Below are positions 21,661 to 29,870 of a stretch of DNA of 36,059 nucleotides, piece by piece. A program made the position numbers and the translations under genes. How positions within the stretch are numbered: the stretch's first letter is position 1; every line of letters begins with the position of its first letter. The notes beneath the pieces were generated by a model. That model did no database searches. It saw only the letters and a program-made list of their open reading frames with translations, and had not been told where the DNA came from. Location of the stretch: positions 1-36,059 of IMG/VR virus record IMGVR_UViG_3300020174_000030; one strand, written 5' to 3'. Origin of the DNA: a virus.

Positions 21661-24090
21661 TTAACGTGACATTGGGATACTACGATTGGCCGACTGATAC
21701 ACAGACCAGACGGACTGCTTGTTCTTGGCCAGGAACTGAAGACCCGACTGCGTATCAATTGCGCTCATGCTGGCAATGTACGGGCCATTGTAATTGATTG
21801 TTGGCGCTTGCTGGCTACTGCCCAGCATGTGATTTGGCACGATTGTGCCAGCCGTCTTGGGAACAAACAACTCCGGGCCACGCTCACCAACCATCGAAGG
21901 CACGCCAACCGGCGGGTCGCCGCCATCGGCAAAGCCAAAGATTTTGCCGACCATCCCCATGAAGCCTTTTCCACCGCTGGCCATTTCCCACAGCGCCAGG
22001 GCTTGCTTCTTCAATTCAATTTTCAGCAAGTCTTTCAGAATGCTTTCCGTTAGTTTGCTAAATGATGTTGTGCCATTTTGCACCATTTCATCAATAGCGG
22101 AAGTCATGTTGTTCCAGACAGCATCGTTTATCGATTGCAAATATTTTAATTGATCGGTTAACTGAATATTCAATATTCCGTCTTTCTTTTTGGCTTCAGC
22201 CATTGCGTTTAGAGCCGCCAAAGCTTCTGCGTTGTCTCCATATTGCTTTTGATTATTTAAAATATCTTCTTGATATTTTGCTTCCAACTCTGCCAATTTA
22301 ACCTGGCGTTCACTCCAACCAACCATTTTAATTTGGGCTTCAAGCTTGTCTTTGGATTCTAAATTAGATGTGTGAGATTTTTGATAATATTCAACATCAT
22401 CCATTAACCTTTTTAATTTGTCTTCTGCTTCTTGATCGGCAATTTTTTTGCGAGCATCGCGTTCTGCTTCTGCAGCATCAATTTCTAGATTTAATCTTTT
22501 TTGCCTAAAATCTTCTAATTTTTTCTCATATTGCTGAACTTCTAAAGCCAATTCCTCCATATAAATTTTTCGTCGCAAAACAAGATAATTTTTATCTTTT
22601 CCTTCTATATCTCTATGATATTGAACCAACAAAGCGCGACCGCGCTCATAAGATTCAATTTGAATTTTATTTTCTTCATCAGCATTTGATTTTCTATCGT
22701 CATAGTCCAAAGCATCAACAGCATCTTGAAATCTTTGTCTAAGACTTAATTCATGTTGATAGCCGCCATCGCCAGCATAAACATTTATTTTTTTCTTTTC
22801 ACCTTCTATTTTTTTGGCGTCTGCATTGGCTTTAACTAAAATTGCAATTAATTTAGCTTTTTGATCTTCCAGACGATTTAATTCATCAGCATATGCTTTG
22901 ACATTTTCATCTTTATCACCAAGAAGTGGCCGTGGTTTTGGCGCACCTCGCTCTACCATTGCATTGATACGTTCTTGAATGGTTCTAATTTGATCGGGAA
23001 CAGAATCTGGTTTGCCAAAATTCATGGCTGCATCCCAGAATTCACTCCATTTCTTTTTGGTAAAGTCTAATGCTTGATCTAAATAACCCAGTTCTGTTTT
23101 TGTCTTGTCAAAACTAGCGCGCATTAAATCAGAAGTCAATATAATTGACTCTTGCATTTTGTTTTGTCGCTCTAATGTTTCAATTTGTTTGTATTGAGCC
23201 AACGTCAAAAAGTTGTATTGATCGTTTAGTTTTTTGGCGCTGGCTGCTGAACCATCCAGTGTTGGAATAAGCTTTGCTGCAGCTTCTTTGGATGTCAGGC
23301 TACTCAATTCCGAAAATCTTTGAATAGTCTTTGACACCGAATCAAAGGTTTGATTGGTGAATTGGCCAGAGCCAATCATGGCATTCAAAATATCTTTGGC
23401 ACCGCCAATGCTTGCGCGGGAGGTGCTGCTGATGGTTTCAGCCATCACCTTAAAGCTGTCTGTCGTGACGCCAGAATACTGGCCAGTCAGGATCAATGAG
23501 TTGTTGAGCGCATCAAACTCTTTTCGACCCATGACGGCTGCAGTCGCCGCCAAACCAAGGGTTGCGGCAAATGCCACCAAAGCGCCCATTGGAGACACAA
23601 TCAACGGCGTCAGTACCCGGAACATATTGCCCAGGCCACCCATTTGATCCTTCAACTGGCCACCCTGCTGAATGGCGGCGATCATGATGCTTTGGCCAGA
23701 AGCAACCTGCGTGAAGAAGTCAGTGGTCTGGTACATCAGACCTTGTTTTTGCCATGCTGTGAGGCCACCAGCGGCCTTCAGAGAACTTGCAGCAATTCGG
23801 TCATAGGCAGCGGCCTGGGCCAGCAGTTGCATTTTGAGATCATCTGACGCCAGCCTAAATTTTCCTGTGCTGATTTCTCGCTCAATGATTTGAACCTTGG
23901 TTAAGGTTTTGCCGTAATCATCCGTAGCATTTTTTAGCGAAACAATTTCGCCGGCTGCGGCATTGCTTTCGCGTTTGATAGCCTGGCCAAGTTTGCGGTT
24001 TTCACTGATTGCCTTGTCAATCGACGCCGTAAATTCTGCCGTGTCCAACCCCAGGACTACACCCAGCCGAGCGATATTATTGGATGCCAT
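21661..24090 (-). CDS. Tail tape-measure protein
   Basis: An 809-residue protein that sets tail length and guides DNA ejection. The N-terminus (ARLGVVLGLDTAEFTASIDKAIS) and LTAWQKQGLMYQTTDFFTQVASGQS (split 112-136) match prophage tape measures. A membrane-active segment lies near 170-190 (GALVAFAATLGLAATAAVMG). Long coiled-coil sequence follows at about 330-680. The C-terminus FADGGDPPVGVPSMVGERGP, with LFVPKTAGTIVPN, is typical. About 1.5 angstrom per residue predicts a tail near 120 nm. The central third is strikingly AT-rich in DNA. AGGAAG precedes the ATG. Confidence 0.9.
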   Translation of the reverse strand: MASNNIARLGVVLGLDTAEFTASIDKAISENRKLGQAIKRESNAAAGEIVSLKNATDDYGKTLTKVQIIEREISTGKFRLASDDLKMQLLAQAAAYDRIAASSLKAAGGLTAWQKQGLMYQTTDFFTQVASGQSIMIAAIQQGGQLKDQMGGLGNMFRVLTPLIVSPMGALVAFAATLGLAATAAVMGRKEFDALNNSLILTGQYSGVTTDSFKVMAETISSTSRASIGGAKDILNAMIGSGQFTNQTFDSVSKTIQRFSELSSLTSKEAAAKLIPTLDGSAASAKKLNDQYNFLTLAQYKQIETLERQNKMQESIILTSDLMRASFDKTKTELGYLDQALDFTKKKWSEFWDAAMNFGKPDSVPDQIRTIQERINAMVERGAPKPRPLLGDKDENVKAYADELNRLEDQKAKLIAILVKANADAKKIEGEKKKINVYAGDGGYQHELSLRQRFQDAVDALDYDDRKSNADEENKIQIESYERGRALLVQYHRDIEGKDKNYLVLRRKIYMEELALEVQQYEKKLEDFRQKRLNLEIDAAEAERDARKKIADQEAEDKLKRLMDDVEYYQKSHTSNLESKDKLEAQIKMVGWSERQVKLAELEAKYQEDILNNQKQYGDNAEALAALNAMAEAKKKDGILNIQLTDQLKYLQSINDAVWNNMTSAIDEMVQNGTTSFSKLTESILKDLLKIELKKQALALWEMASGGKGFMGMVGKIFGFADGGDPPVGVPSMVGERGPELFVPKTAGTIVPNHMLGSSQQAPTINYNGPYIASMSAIDTQSGLQFLAKNKQSVWSVYQSANRSIPMSR

Positions 24091-24578
24091 TATTTCTTCC
24101 TTCGTTTGGACAGTGTCAGCGCGTAAGCTGGAATAATCTCTGCCAGTTTTCCTTTCAACACGCCAAGGACTGTTTCGGCATTGCTGTCAAGCGCCGGGCG
24201 CAAGAATGGGCGTGCAGACATTTTACTGGTTCCAAATTCATTTGCCAGAGATACCGCGCTTCGCTTGACAGAAACAACGGCAATTACTGCGTCAGTTGGG
24301 TTGACGTAACCAGATTGCTGGTCTTTTTCGTTGGGAATTCTGTAATCCGTGCGGATGGTGTCCCTCATGTGAACATGAGAAGTGTTTTTACCATCGTATG
24401 CAGCCATTGTCTTGGCGGACAGTTCGACAGGTTTCATGGCTTCATTGGCCGCTAGGGCCAAAGTGCGCCTGACCAATGTGTCGGCCCGAAACCCCTTGGC
24501 CATAGCTTTCAACTGCTCCTCAAACTCAGCAAAGCCTTCCAGCTTGATCGTCCTGTTGTTTGGGGTGTAGTCGGCCAC
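24090..24578 (-). CDS. HK97 gp10-like head-tail protein
   Basis: A 162-residue protein with the HK97-gp10 family pattern: IKLEGFAEFEEQLKAMAKGF at the N-terminus, a central VNPTDAVIAVVSVKRSAVSL, then NEFGTSKMSARPFLRPALDS, the hallmark. Family members are head-tail connector or tail-completion proteins. In most HK97-like genomes this gene lies between head closure and tail terminator; here it lies after the tail chaperones, directly ahead of the tape measure. The GTG start is one base after the upstream stop; no strong ribosome site is visible. Confidence 0.82.
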   Translation of the reverse strand: MADYTPNNRTIKLEGFAEFEEQLKAMAKGFRADTLVRRTLALAANEAMKPVELSAKTMAAYDGKNTSHVHMRDTIRTDYRIPNEKDQQSGYVNPTDAVIAVVSVKRSAVSLANEFGTSKMSARPFLRPALDSNAETVLGVLKGKLAEIIPAYALTLSKRRKK

Positions 24579-24579
24579 T

Positions 24580-25373
24580 TTATACTTTCAAATGCTCTTT
24601 CGATTCAGGTCTTGATAGCATGAACGAAAGCAATTGGTTTTGAACTTGCACTTGCTTTACCTCCTCGCTTTGAGGTGGAATAATGTATTCATGCACCGAC
24701 GGTAGCACATCTTTTATTGTATAGGGCGTCGAAGTTTGTTTGAGTTTTGAATTCAGATTACCAGTGGTCAAACAACTCAATGCCAGCAAAATTGCTTTGT
24801 TTCCAATAAAGCCATCACTCAACAAGATTTCAATGTTTCTAAAATCTTCCGAATTGATTTCATCAGGACATCCTCCATGCGCCAAGACATAAGCCCTGGC
24901 CTGTAGGTGAATGTCCTGAATTAGTTTTTTCTTGCGTCCTTGTAACCAGGCTGAATGGCCGATGAAATTGCTTCAAGCAATTCCATTTGAACCTGAGTCG
25001 GCCATTCGGCCTCAATTTCTTCGTATGTCAAATCGTCCAGGGTGCCATCAACCGGCACTAGCAATTTGACGTACTCGACAATTTTGTTTTCCATTTCGGA
25101 AACGGTGCGAATCAATTGCCGCAAAGAGCGGCCATCCACAATCACATCATCGCCCAGGCGCTCGACGCCGGCAATGTCATCTTTGAGAAAAGGCGTAGCC
25201 ATTTTGGTGTAGCGTGCCTCTGCCTTGTCTTTATCGACAATGGCCACGCGAGCCTGCATGTCATCCAATTCTTTGGACAACGGAACGCGAACTTTGAATT
25301 CATGTTCGCCAAGCGTAAAGGTTTTGATGCGGAGGGCTTTGGAGTCACCAAAAGCGGAAGTTAATTTGCTCAT
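24580..25373 (-). CDS. Tail assembly chaperone GT, frameshift product
   Basis: Reading G up to the slippery heptamer and then slipping back one base gives a 264-residue protein, G plus a 114-residue T extension. The T part begins LIQDIHLQARAYVLAHGGCP. It has no start codon with a ribosome site: the first in-frame start would be a TTG at 24885. This matches lambda gpG/gpGT (140 and 279 residues). GT is thought to bring tail-tube protein to the tape measure during assembly. The T extension carries INSEDFRNIEILLSDGFIG and a C-terminal LLSFMLSRPESKEHL. Confidence 0.82.
24883..24930 (-). promoter_or_regulatory. Programmed -1 ribosomal frameshift signal
   Basis: On the transcribed strand the G gene ends AGA AAA AAC TAA. 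The heptamer A AAA AAC (24924-24930) is one of the strongest -1 slip sites known in Escherichia coli. Five bases after it starts an 8-bp stem, CAGGACAT (24911-24918) with ATGTCTTG (24883-24890), with one G-U pair and a 20-base loop that could hold a small inner stem. The slip site lies directly before the zero-frame stop, and the -1 frame is open for 114 codons. Confidence 0.88.
24921..25373 (-). CDS. Tail assembly chaperone G
   Basis: The 150-residue zero-frame product. The sequence has LGEHEFKVRVPLSKELDDMQ near the N-terminus, central helices and a Glu-rich part (DDLTYEEIEAEWPTQVQMEL), ending GYKDARKN. This is typical of tail assembly chaperones, which are absent from the mature virion. The ATG is preceded by AGGATAAA. 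Most ribosomes should stop here; a fraction continue as GT. Confidence 0.82.
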   Translation of the reverse strand: MSKLTSAFGDSKALRIKTFTLGEHEFKVRVPLSKELDDMQARVAIVDKDKAEARYTKMATPFLKDDIAGVERLGDDVIVDGRSLRQLIRTVSEMENKIVEYVKLLVPVDGTLDDLTYEEIEAEWPTQVQMELLEAISSAIQPGYKDARKN

Positions 25374-25376
25374 GTT

Positions 25377-25604
25377 TTATCCTTTAATGATTTTGTTGTA
25401 AATTTCGTTATTCAAAGCCAGGGCGTAAGCCACCACCTGGGCCGGGGTCATGTGATGAGCATGACTTGCAGCAATTTCGTGCGCTAGTGTAACTGCGGTC
25501 ATTCGCTGCTGTGTAAAACCAAACCAGTCTTTGCGAATTTCAGACTGATTGACCAAGAAACTCAGAAGGTCACTTGTATTTTGTATTGTCGTATGTTGGG
25601 TCAT
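25377..25604 (-). CDS. Hypothetical protein, 75 aa
   Basis: The start overlaps the preceding stop as ATGA. The protein is mostly helical and includes a His-rich stretch (HEIAASHAHHMT) and an Ala-rich one (AQVVAYALALNNEIY). No family is recognised. Its position between the tail proteins and the G/GT chaperones suggests a role in tail assembly. Confidence 0.65.
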   Translation of the reverse strand: MTQHTTIQNTSDLLSFLVNQSEIRKDWFGFTQQRMTAVTLAHEIAASHAHHMTPAQVVAYALALNNEIYNKIIKG

Positions 25605-25987
25605 AAGAGGGTTAGTTGATAAAGGGTTCCATCAATTAAAGAAGCAATTTCGTCAGTGATGTTTTGAAGTTCTGAATCTTGAGGAAAACCATTTGCAACT
25701 CGCAAAGTAGCCACCTCATCTTTAAGATACAACATGTAATCCATCGGCCCTGGCGGCAGATCAAACCCGGCAACGTAGGAAATGCGATTGGCGTATTTGC
25801 CTTGGTAGGCTTCCACAAAGCCATCAATCAGGTCGCCAATGGCCGAATAGAAGGCTTCCAGCGCCTTATGTTCAGCAAAGCTTCGACTGGCCAAATGAAG
25901 CATATGAGCGCCAGTCACGCTATGCAACAAGCAAGTTGCAAATGCACTGACCGGGTTGGGCTGGGCCTGCTCTACGCTAAATTTCAT
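25601..25987 (-). CDS. Helical DUF5856-like protein, 128 aa
   Basis: An all-helical protein with MLHLASRSFAEHKALEAFYS and LIDGFVEAYQGKYANR, a ferritin-like or Dps-like pattern found in DUF5856 phage proteins. Those proteins are known from T4-like and aquatic phages without a proven role. Metal-binding positions (His, Glu) are partly kept. ATGA overlaps join it to both neighbours. The family assignment is by memory of the pattern and should be checked. Confidence 0.6.
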   Translation of the reverse strand: MKFSVEQAQPNPVSAFATCLLHSVTGAHMLHLASRSFAEHKALEAFYSAIGDLIDGFVEAYQGKYANRISYVAGFDLPPGPMDYMLYLKDEVATLRVANGFPQDSELQNITDEIASLIDGTLYQLTLL

Positions 25988-26193
25988 GGCGACTTTTTGC
26001 TGACCTTTACAGTCTGCACAATTGGGTTGTATTTGGACAACAGCCGCAACGCAACGCCTTCTGCAGAGTCTGCTTCGACTGTCAGCAATGCGCCAGCAAC
26101 CTCATTGGCATCAACTACTGAAAACCTGGCAATCAAATCCAGGTCTCCAGTAGCTGATGTCAAATCAAGCACCGCTTGATCAAGCGCAGTCAT
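25984..26193 (-). CDS. Hypothetical protein, 69 aa
   Basis: The ATG overlaps the upstream stop as TAATG; a longer in-frame reading would run into the tail-tube gene and is rejected. The protein is acidic (ALDQAVLDLTSATGDLDLIA), then EADSAEGVALRLLSKYNPIV, with a basic tail (VKVSKKSP). It has no recognised domain. It follows the second major tail gene directly, so a tail-assembly role is possible. Confidence 0.6.
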   Translation of the reverse strand: MTALDQAVLDLTSATGDLDLIARFSVVDANEVAGALLTVEADSAEGVALRLLSKYNPIVQTVKVSKKSP

Positions 26194-26711
26194 TACGTGT
26201 TGCTCCAGCCATACTGGTTGCCGCGAGGATGGATGGTAAACATGCATTTGGCCTCGGCACCAGGCTGTGCGTCAATGGTAAATTGACTGACGCGACCATT
26301 GAAAGCATAAGCAATCGTGCTAACGCCACTGACCGCTGCCACGACAAATGTTCGATCAATCACGCCGCTATAGGCATCGCCACGAATCAAAAGCAAACCG
26401 GCATCCGAAGGATTCCATGCTGCAGTGATCGTCATGGAGGTTGGTGCCGATTGCGTCGGGATTTTGTCAGACTGCCGTGACCCTGCCACACCGAAGCTGG
26501 CCACTGCGTCATCTTGGCCAAAGGCCGGCACAGCTTCGATGTTCAATGCAGTGCCAGATCCGCCAGTGCCGTTGGCGACTGTGCCGACAATTGCGGCAAC
26601 CTGAGCAGCCCAAACAGACAAGTTGGCTGTGGACAATGCAGTTGGAGCGGCTCCGGTTTGCATCCACATCGATGCGCTAAAGCCGGGTAGTACTAATGCT
26701 GGTGCTGCCAT
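26193..26711 (-). CDS. Major tail tube protein paralogue 2
   Basis: A 172-residue beta-rich protein that is a close paralogue of the upstream gene. From residue about 55 to the end, about 80 percent of residues are identical by eye, including PAFGQDDAVASF, AGSRQSDK, AWNPSDA, RGDAYSG and GRVSQFTIDAQPGAEAKC. The first 55 residues diverge and hold an Ala/Gly-rich insertion (VANGTGGSGTA). AGGAG precedes the ATG, so translation should be strong. One copy may form the tube and the other a specialised ring, or both may mix. Confidence 0.75.
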   Translation of the reverse strand: MAAPALVLPGFSASMWMQTGAAPTALSTANLSVWAAQVAAIVGTVANGTGGSGTALNIEAVPAFGQDDAVASFGVAGSRQSDKIPTQSAPTSMTITAAWNPSDAGLLLIRGDAYSGVIDRTFVVAAVSGVSTIAYAFNGRVSQFTIDAQPGAEAKCMFTIHPRGNQYGWSNT

Positions 26712-26726
26712 GATGGTTTCTCCTGA

Positions 26727-27221
26727 TTAAGCGTTGTTGCTCCACCCGTACAGATTGCCACGGGGGTGAATGGAATACATGCACTTGGCTTCTGCGCCAG
26801 GCTGGGCATCAATAGTAAATTGCGACACGCGCCCGTTAAAGGCATAGTACACAATGTTGGTGCCGTCGGTGGCAGCAATCACAAATGTGCGATCCACCGT
26901 ACCGCTGTAAGCATCGCCGCGCAGCAGCAACGTCACGGCATCCGATGGATTCCATGCGGATGTGATCGTCATCGAAGTGGGAGCAGACTGCGAAGGCAGC
27001 TTGTCAGATTGACGCGAGCCGGCAACCGTAAACGATGCCACAGCATCGTCCTGGCCAAAGGCAGGAATCGCTTCAATGTTCATCAAATTGCCCGAAATGG
27101 CGATGCCTGATGTGCTGGCCACCAAAGACAGTTGCGCCAAGGTCAAAGGCGTTGGACTGGCTGACGGTTGAGCATACATTGAGGCGCTAAAGCCGGGAAG
27201 AATTTTATTAGGCAGAGCCAT
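26727..27221 (-). CDS. Major tail tube protein paralogue 1
   Basis: A 164-residue protein starting MALPNKILPGFSASMYAQ. Its size, position after the tail completion gene and upstream of the chaperones, and a strong AAGGA site fit a major tail tube subunit. It ends SIHPRGNLYGWSNNA. The downstream paralogue shares nearly all of the C-terminal two thirds. No Ig-like decoration domain is appended to either copy. Confidence 0.75.
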   Translation of the reverse strand: MALPNKILPGFSASMYAQPSASPTPLTLAQLSLVASTSGIAISGNLMNIEAIPAFGQDDAVASFTVAGSRQSDKLPSQSAPTSMTITSAWNPSDAVTLLLRGDAYSGTVDRTFVIAATDGTNIVYYAFNGRVSQFTIDAQPGAEAKCMYSIHPRGNLYGWSNNA

Positions 27222-27255
27222 TTTTCAGTTCCTTCAAAAAGTAGTTTGGGGTGTT

Positions 27256-27759
27256 TTATGTTGGAATGTCAAGAGTGCAGTCTAAAAACACTTGCGCCAA
27301 TTTCTGCTCATTGTCGTATGAATTGTAAAGCCAATGAACATCAGCTTTTGAAATATAAAACCCTGTGCCAGTGTTGGGCGATGTCCAGCCTATTGTGTCA
27401 AGAGCAGCATTTGTCCAAGTAACAAATTGACCGGAAGCATTGATCCATCCGGTAGTTCCACCAAAAAATCCTGAGTAGCCATGCAGCGACTGCAAAATTT
27501 GATTGGATATTGTAAACCCATCTTCAATTACTTGCGTAAAAATAGAAATCTGAAAGATTGGTCGATCAATGCCTTTGTTTGCTTGATTGCTGCCCGTGTA
27601 CACAGGCTGATGCACATTTCTGAGCATCCAAGTAACAAATTTTGATTCAGTTGCAAAATTGCGGTTGAATGCCGAATACACAGGCACGGGCGTGACAATG
27701 CTGGTCAGTTGGTACTGTATTGCCTTGGCATAGTTGACCGGATTTTGCTGAGTCGCCAT
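27256..27759 (-). CDS. Probable tail completion/terminator protein
   Basis: A 167-residue protein. It starts with a helix (NPVNYAKAIQYQLTSIVTPV), followed by beta-type sequence with GIDRPIFQISIFTQVIEDGF and a C-terminal LAQVFLDCTLDIPT. The place between the head closure gene and the tail tube genes is that of tail terminator proteins such as DUF3168 members, which cap the tube and join it to the head. It contains an added W/G/T-rich loop (GGTTGWINASGQFVTW). The assignment rests on position and size more than on motifs. Confidence 0.6.
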   Translation of the reverse strand: MATQQNPVNYAKAIQYQLTSIVTPVPVYSAFNRNFATESKFVTWMLRNVHQPVYTGSNQANKGIDRPIFQISIFTQVIEDGFTISNQILQSLHGYSGFFGGTTGWINASGQFVTWTNAALDTIGWTSPNTGTGFYISKADVHWLYNSYDNEQKLAQVFLDCTLDIPT

Positions 27760-28103
27760 TACACCGCCACCACAGGATCATTGCGAACGCACATAAACAT
27801 TGCGGTCATTCGGTCATCAGCTTCTCGCACATTGTCAATTCGCCAATCAAAACCACGCCAGGTAATTGAATACGCATTTTGATTGTCAACAATCGTTTTG
27901 ATGTTTGGAGTGTAATTTAATGTGAATTCCACAATGTCAGAGTACACCCGATACTTATCTGTAATCTTTACATGGTTGGCAACAGAATGAACACGACCAC
28001 GGGTTGTAAACCATACAGTTTGGGCAGTACTTTGCTCGCCAAAAGTTGATTTACCAAAGGCAAGATTGTTGACACTTAGATTTTCAAACCGTGCAATTGC
28101 CAT
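27759..28103 (-). CDS. Head closure / head-tail joining protein
   Basis: A 114-residue beta-barrel-like protein with RVYSDIVEFTLNYTPNIKTI and a C-terminal WRGFDWRIDNVREADDRMTA followed by CVRNDP. This matches the phage head-tail joining family (SPP1 gp16-like), which forms the ring below the connector. It is immediately adjacent to the connector gene and overlaps the tail completion gene by one base. Confidence 0.75.
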   Translation of the reverse strand: MAIARFENLSVNNLAFGKSTFGEQSTAQTVWFTTRGRVHSVANHVKITDKYRVYSDIVEFTLNYTPNIKTIVDNQNAYSITWRGFDWRIDNVREADDRMTAMFMCVRNDPVVAV

Positions 28104-28775
28104 TTACATCACCAGCGGCTTATATGGCCGAAGCAAAGTTGAAACACCAAAAGGAATGTTGTTTAATTTGCGTTCAGTGGTGTCGCTACGATTGTTGTAC
28201 AAATGAGTCAACAACAAAAGCCCAGCCTGTTTGATGACAGGATAAGCGGCCAAAGGATTGGCCACTGTAGCGTAATCAATGTAAATTGGTGCAGTCATGC
28301 TTGAGTTGATGCTTGTTGGCAAACTCAAAACAATTAATTTATTGCCAGAAACGTCATAGTAATATTGCGAAGATGAAACAGTCACCGAAGTGGCTGGGAA
28401 ATCATCATTCCAATATTTCAATGAAGTAATCGTGACGCCAGCCAAGGCTGGGTTTGCATTCTGACTGACTTCTGGCAAATCAAGGCTTACGGGGGCGGCT
28501 GCAAGACTCTCTGTGCCGTACCAGACGCGATAGGACACTGGGAAGATAGACATGCCTAGATAATCTTCAATCGCTTGCCTAACGGCCAATTCCAGGCCGT
28601 CCAGATAGGTATCCTGGCTAGTGTCACCAAACAAGTTCAATTGATTGGTGATTTGCGCCTCGGTCAACCAGGCAGTAGAGTTGTCACGCCCGATCTGTTC
28701 AACTTTTGAATAGTTGAACGGGTTGCGAGTAGCTGCCCCAAAGGGCAAGCCAGAAACTAAAACGTCAGCAGCCAT
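28104..28775 (-). CDS. Head-tail connector, gp6-like
   Basis: A 223-residue protein of the HK97 gp6 / SPP1 gp15 connector type: helical N-terminal TYLDGLELAVRQAIEDYLG, the aromatic FPVSYRVWYG, a beta-type middle and a helical C-terminus KQAGLLLLTHLYNNRSDT. Family members form the ring under the portal. It lies directly after the second capsid gene. No strong ribosome site is visible three bases after the previous stop, so translation may be coupled. Confidence 0.8.
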   Translation of the reverse strand: MAADVLVSGLPFGAATRNPFNYSKVEQIGRDNSTAWLTEAQITNQLNLFGDTSQDTYLDGLELAVRQAIEDYLGMSIFPVSYRVWYGTESLAAAPVSLDLPEVSQNANPALAGVTITSLKYWNDDFPATSVTVSSSQYYYDVSGNKLIVLSLPTSINSSMTAPIYIDYATVANPLAAYPVIKQAGLLLLTHLYNNRSDTTERKLNNIPFGVSTLLRPYKPLVM

Positions 28776-28778
28776 TGT

Positions 28779-29819
28779 TTAAGTCTCAATTAGACGAACG
28801 CCAGCAAATGGATTTCGCACCGTGCTGACCATACGTTTTTCTGCGTACAGCGTAATGAACCCTGGCGTGGTTTCTTCCATCGCTTGAATGGACATTTCTT
28901 CAATGTCGGCAATAGTCATAAACTGAGGCCAGTTGGCAAGATACACAGGGAAGTTGCCTGCCGTGCCTGTTGGGTCGAGATAAGGGTTGGGGATGACAGG
29001 GAAACCCAAGATGTTAACTGCTGGGCCTTCTCCCAACTCGCCAGTTTCCAACAACGAATACCCGCTACTGCCATGCTCATATTGTCGGATTGCAGAAATG
29101 TAGGTCGGATGCATGTGCCATGCAGTTCCTGGCAAATTCCAGTATTGAGGCGGAAGAGCATTAGCCATGTCGGCCAAAGTTTCATAATCTACACTCGTGT
29201 GGGCGTGACCAACTGTGCGTAAAGTGTGCAAGCCATTCGTGATGGCTGTGCCAGACGTTCCGTAAGCTGCTGCAGACCCGCTGGTGCCGGCATAGTAGTT
29301 TAAGCCACGCAGACCGCTTGTTGCGCCTGTGGCGGTGGTTGTGCTGCCTGCTTGGTCATTGTTGTCTGCCATCGAAGCTGCTTCAATGGCGGAAAATTCC
29401 AGCATCAAGTCTTGAACAAGGGTTTCGTTCAGGTAATTGATGTCTGACATGGCTGCTGTGCGGATGGGCAATTGAGCCGTAATCACGCGAGTCGGCAATT
29501 GCCAGATCGTGGTGTTTGTTCCTGGCGTGCCACTGTCGGGAGTGAACGTGTAGCCCCAAGGATTTGTTTGGTTGGCTGCATTGCCTGTTTTTGCAACAAA
29601 CTGTGCGCTGGAGCCTGCAACTTTAACTTGCCGCGAAAACCTGCGGAATGGGTTGGCATATCGCAGTGCAGCAAAAGCGTCATCGAAATAAGTCCGACCA
29701 CCTTGACCATCGCCGCTGCCGGTCAAGCCTGCTGCTTCGCGCAAATCAATATTGACTTTGTCGCCGGTTTCCAGCGTCTGCTTAATGCCGCCCAGGATTT
29801 TTTCGGTAATGGTTTTCAT
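28779..29819 (-). CDS. Major capsid paralogue B, lacking scaffold domain
   Basis: A 346-residue HK97-fold capsid protein homologous to the gene just upstream. Shared segments include EAAGLT, GDGQGGRT, KTGNA, PIRTAA, SGLRGLN-type, ALPPQYW, and a C-terminal GFITLYAEKRMVSTVRNPFA. The homology starts at residue 28 here but at residue 105 in the upstream copy, so B has no long N-terminal delta/scaffold domain and resembles an already cleaved subunit. The ribosome site is weak (GGAAC). It may be a vertex, minor or alternative shell subunit. Confidence 0.85.
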   Translation of the reverse strand: MKTITEKILGGIKQTLETGDKVNIDLREAAGLTGSGDGQGGRTYFDDAFAALRYANPFRRFSRQVKVAGSSAQFVAKTGNAANQTNPWGYTFTPDSGTPGTNTTIWQLPTRVITAQLPIRTAAMSDINYLNETLVQDLMLEFSAIEAASMADNNDQAGSTTTATGATSGLRGLNYYAGTSGSAAAYGTSGTAITNGLHTLRTVGHAHTSVDYETLADMANALPPQYWNLPGTAWHMHPTYISAIRQYEHGSSGYSLLETGELGEGPAVNILGFPVIPNPYLDPTGTAGNFPVYLANWPQFMTIADIEEMSIQAMEETTPGFITLYAEKRMVSTVRNPFAGVRLIET

Positions 29820-29839
29820 TGTTGTTCCAATTGAAATCG

Positions 29840-29870
29840 AAAAGGCAGGGAGAGGCCAAAACCCCTCCCT
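29840..29870 (-). terminator. Terminator-like hairpin between capsid genes
   Basis: On the transcribed strand AGGGAGGGG pairs with CCTCTCCCT (one mismatch) around a TTTTGG loop, and GCCTTTTC follows. It lies 14 bases after the stop of capsid gene A and about 20 bases before gene B. The stem is GC-rich, but the U-run has only four bases, so partial termination is more likely than full. That would lower transcription of B and everything downstream relative to A. Confidence 0.55.

Noticed and set aside
24580-24885. Stand-alone gene for the T part starting at TTG
   Set aside because: There is no ribosome site, and the frame stays open back to a perfect slippery heptamer at the end of G.
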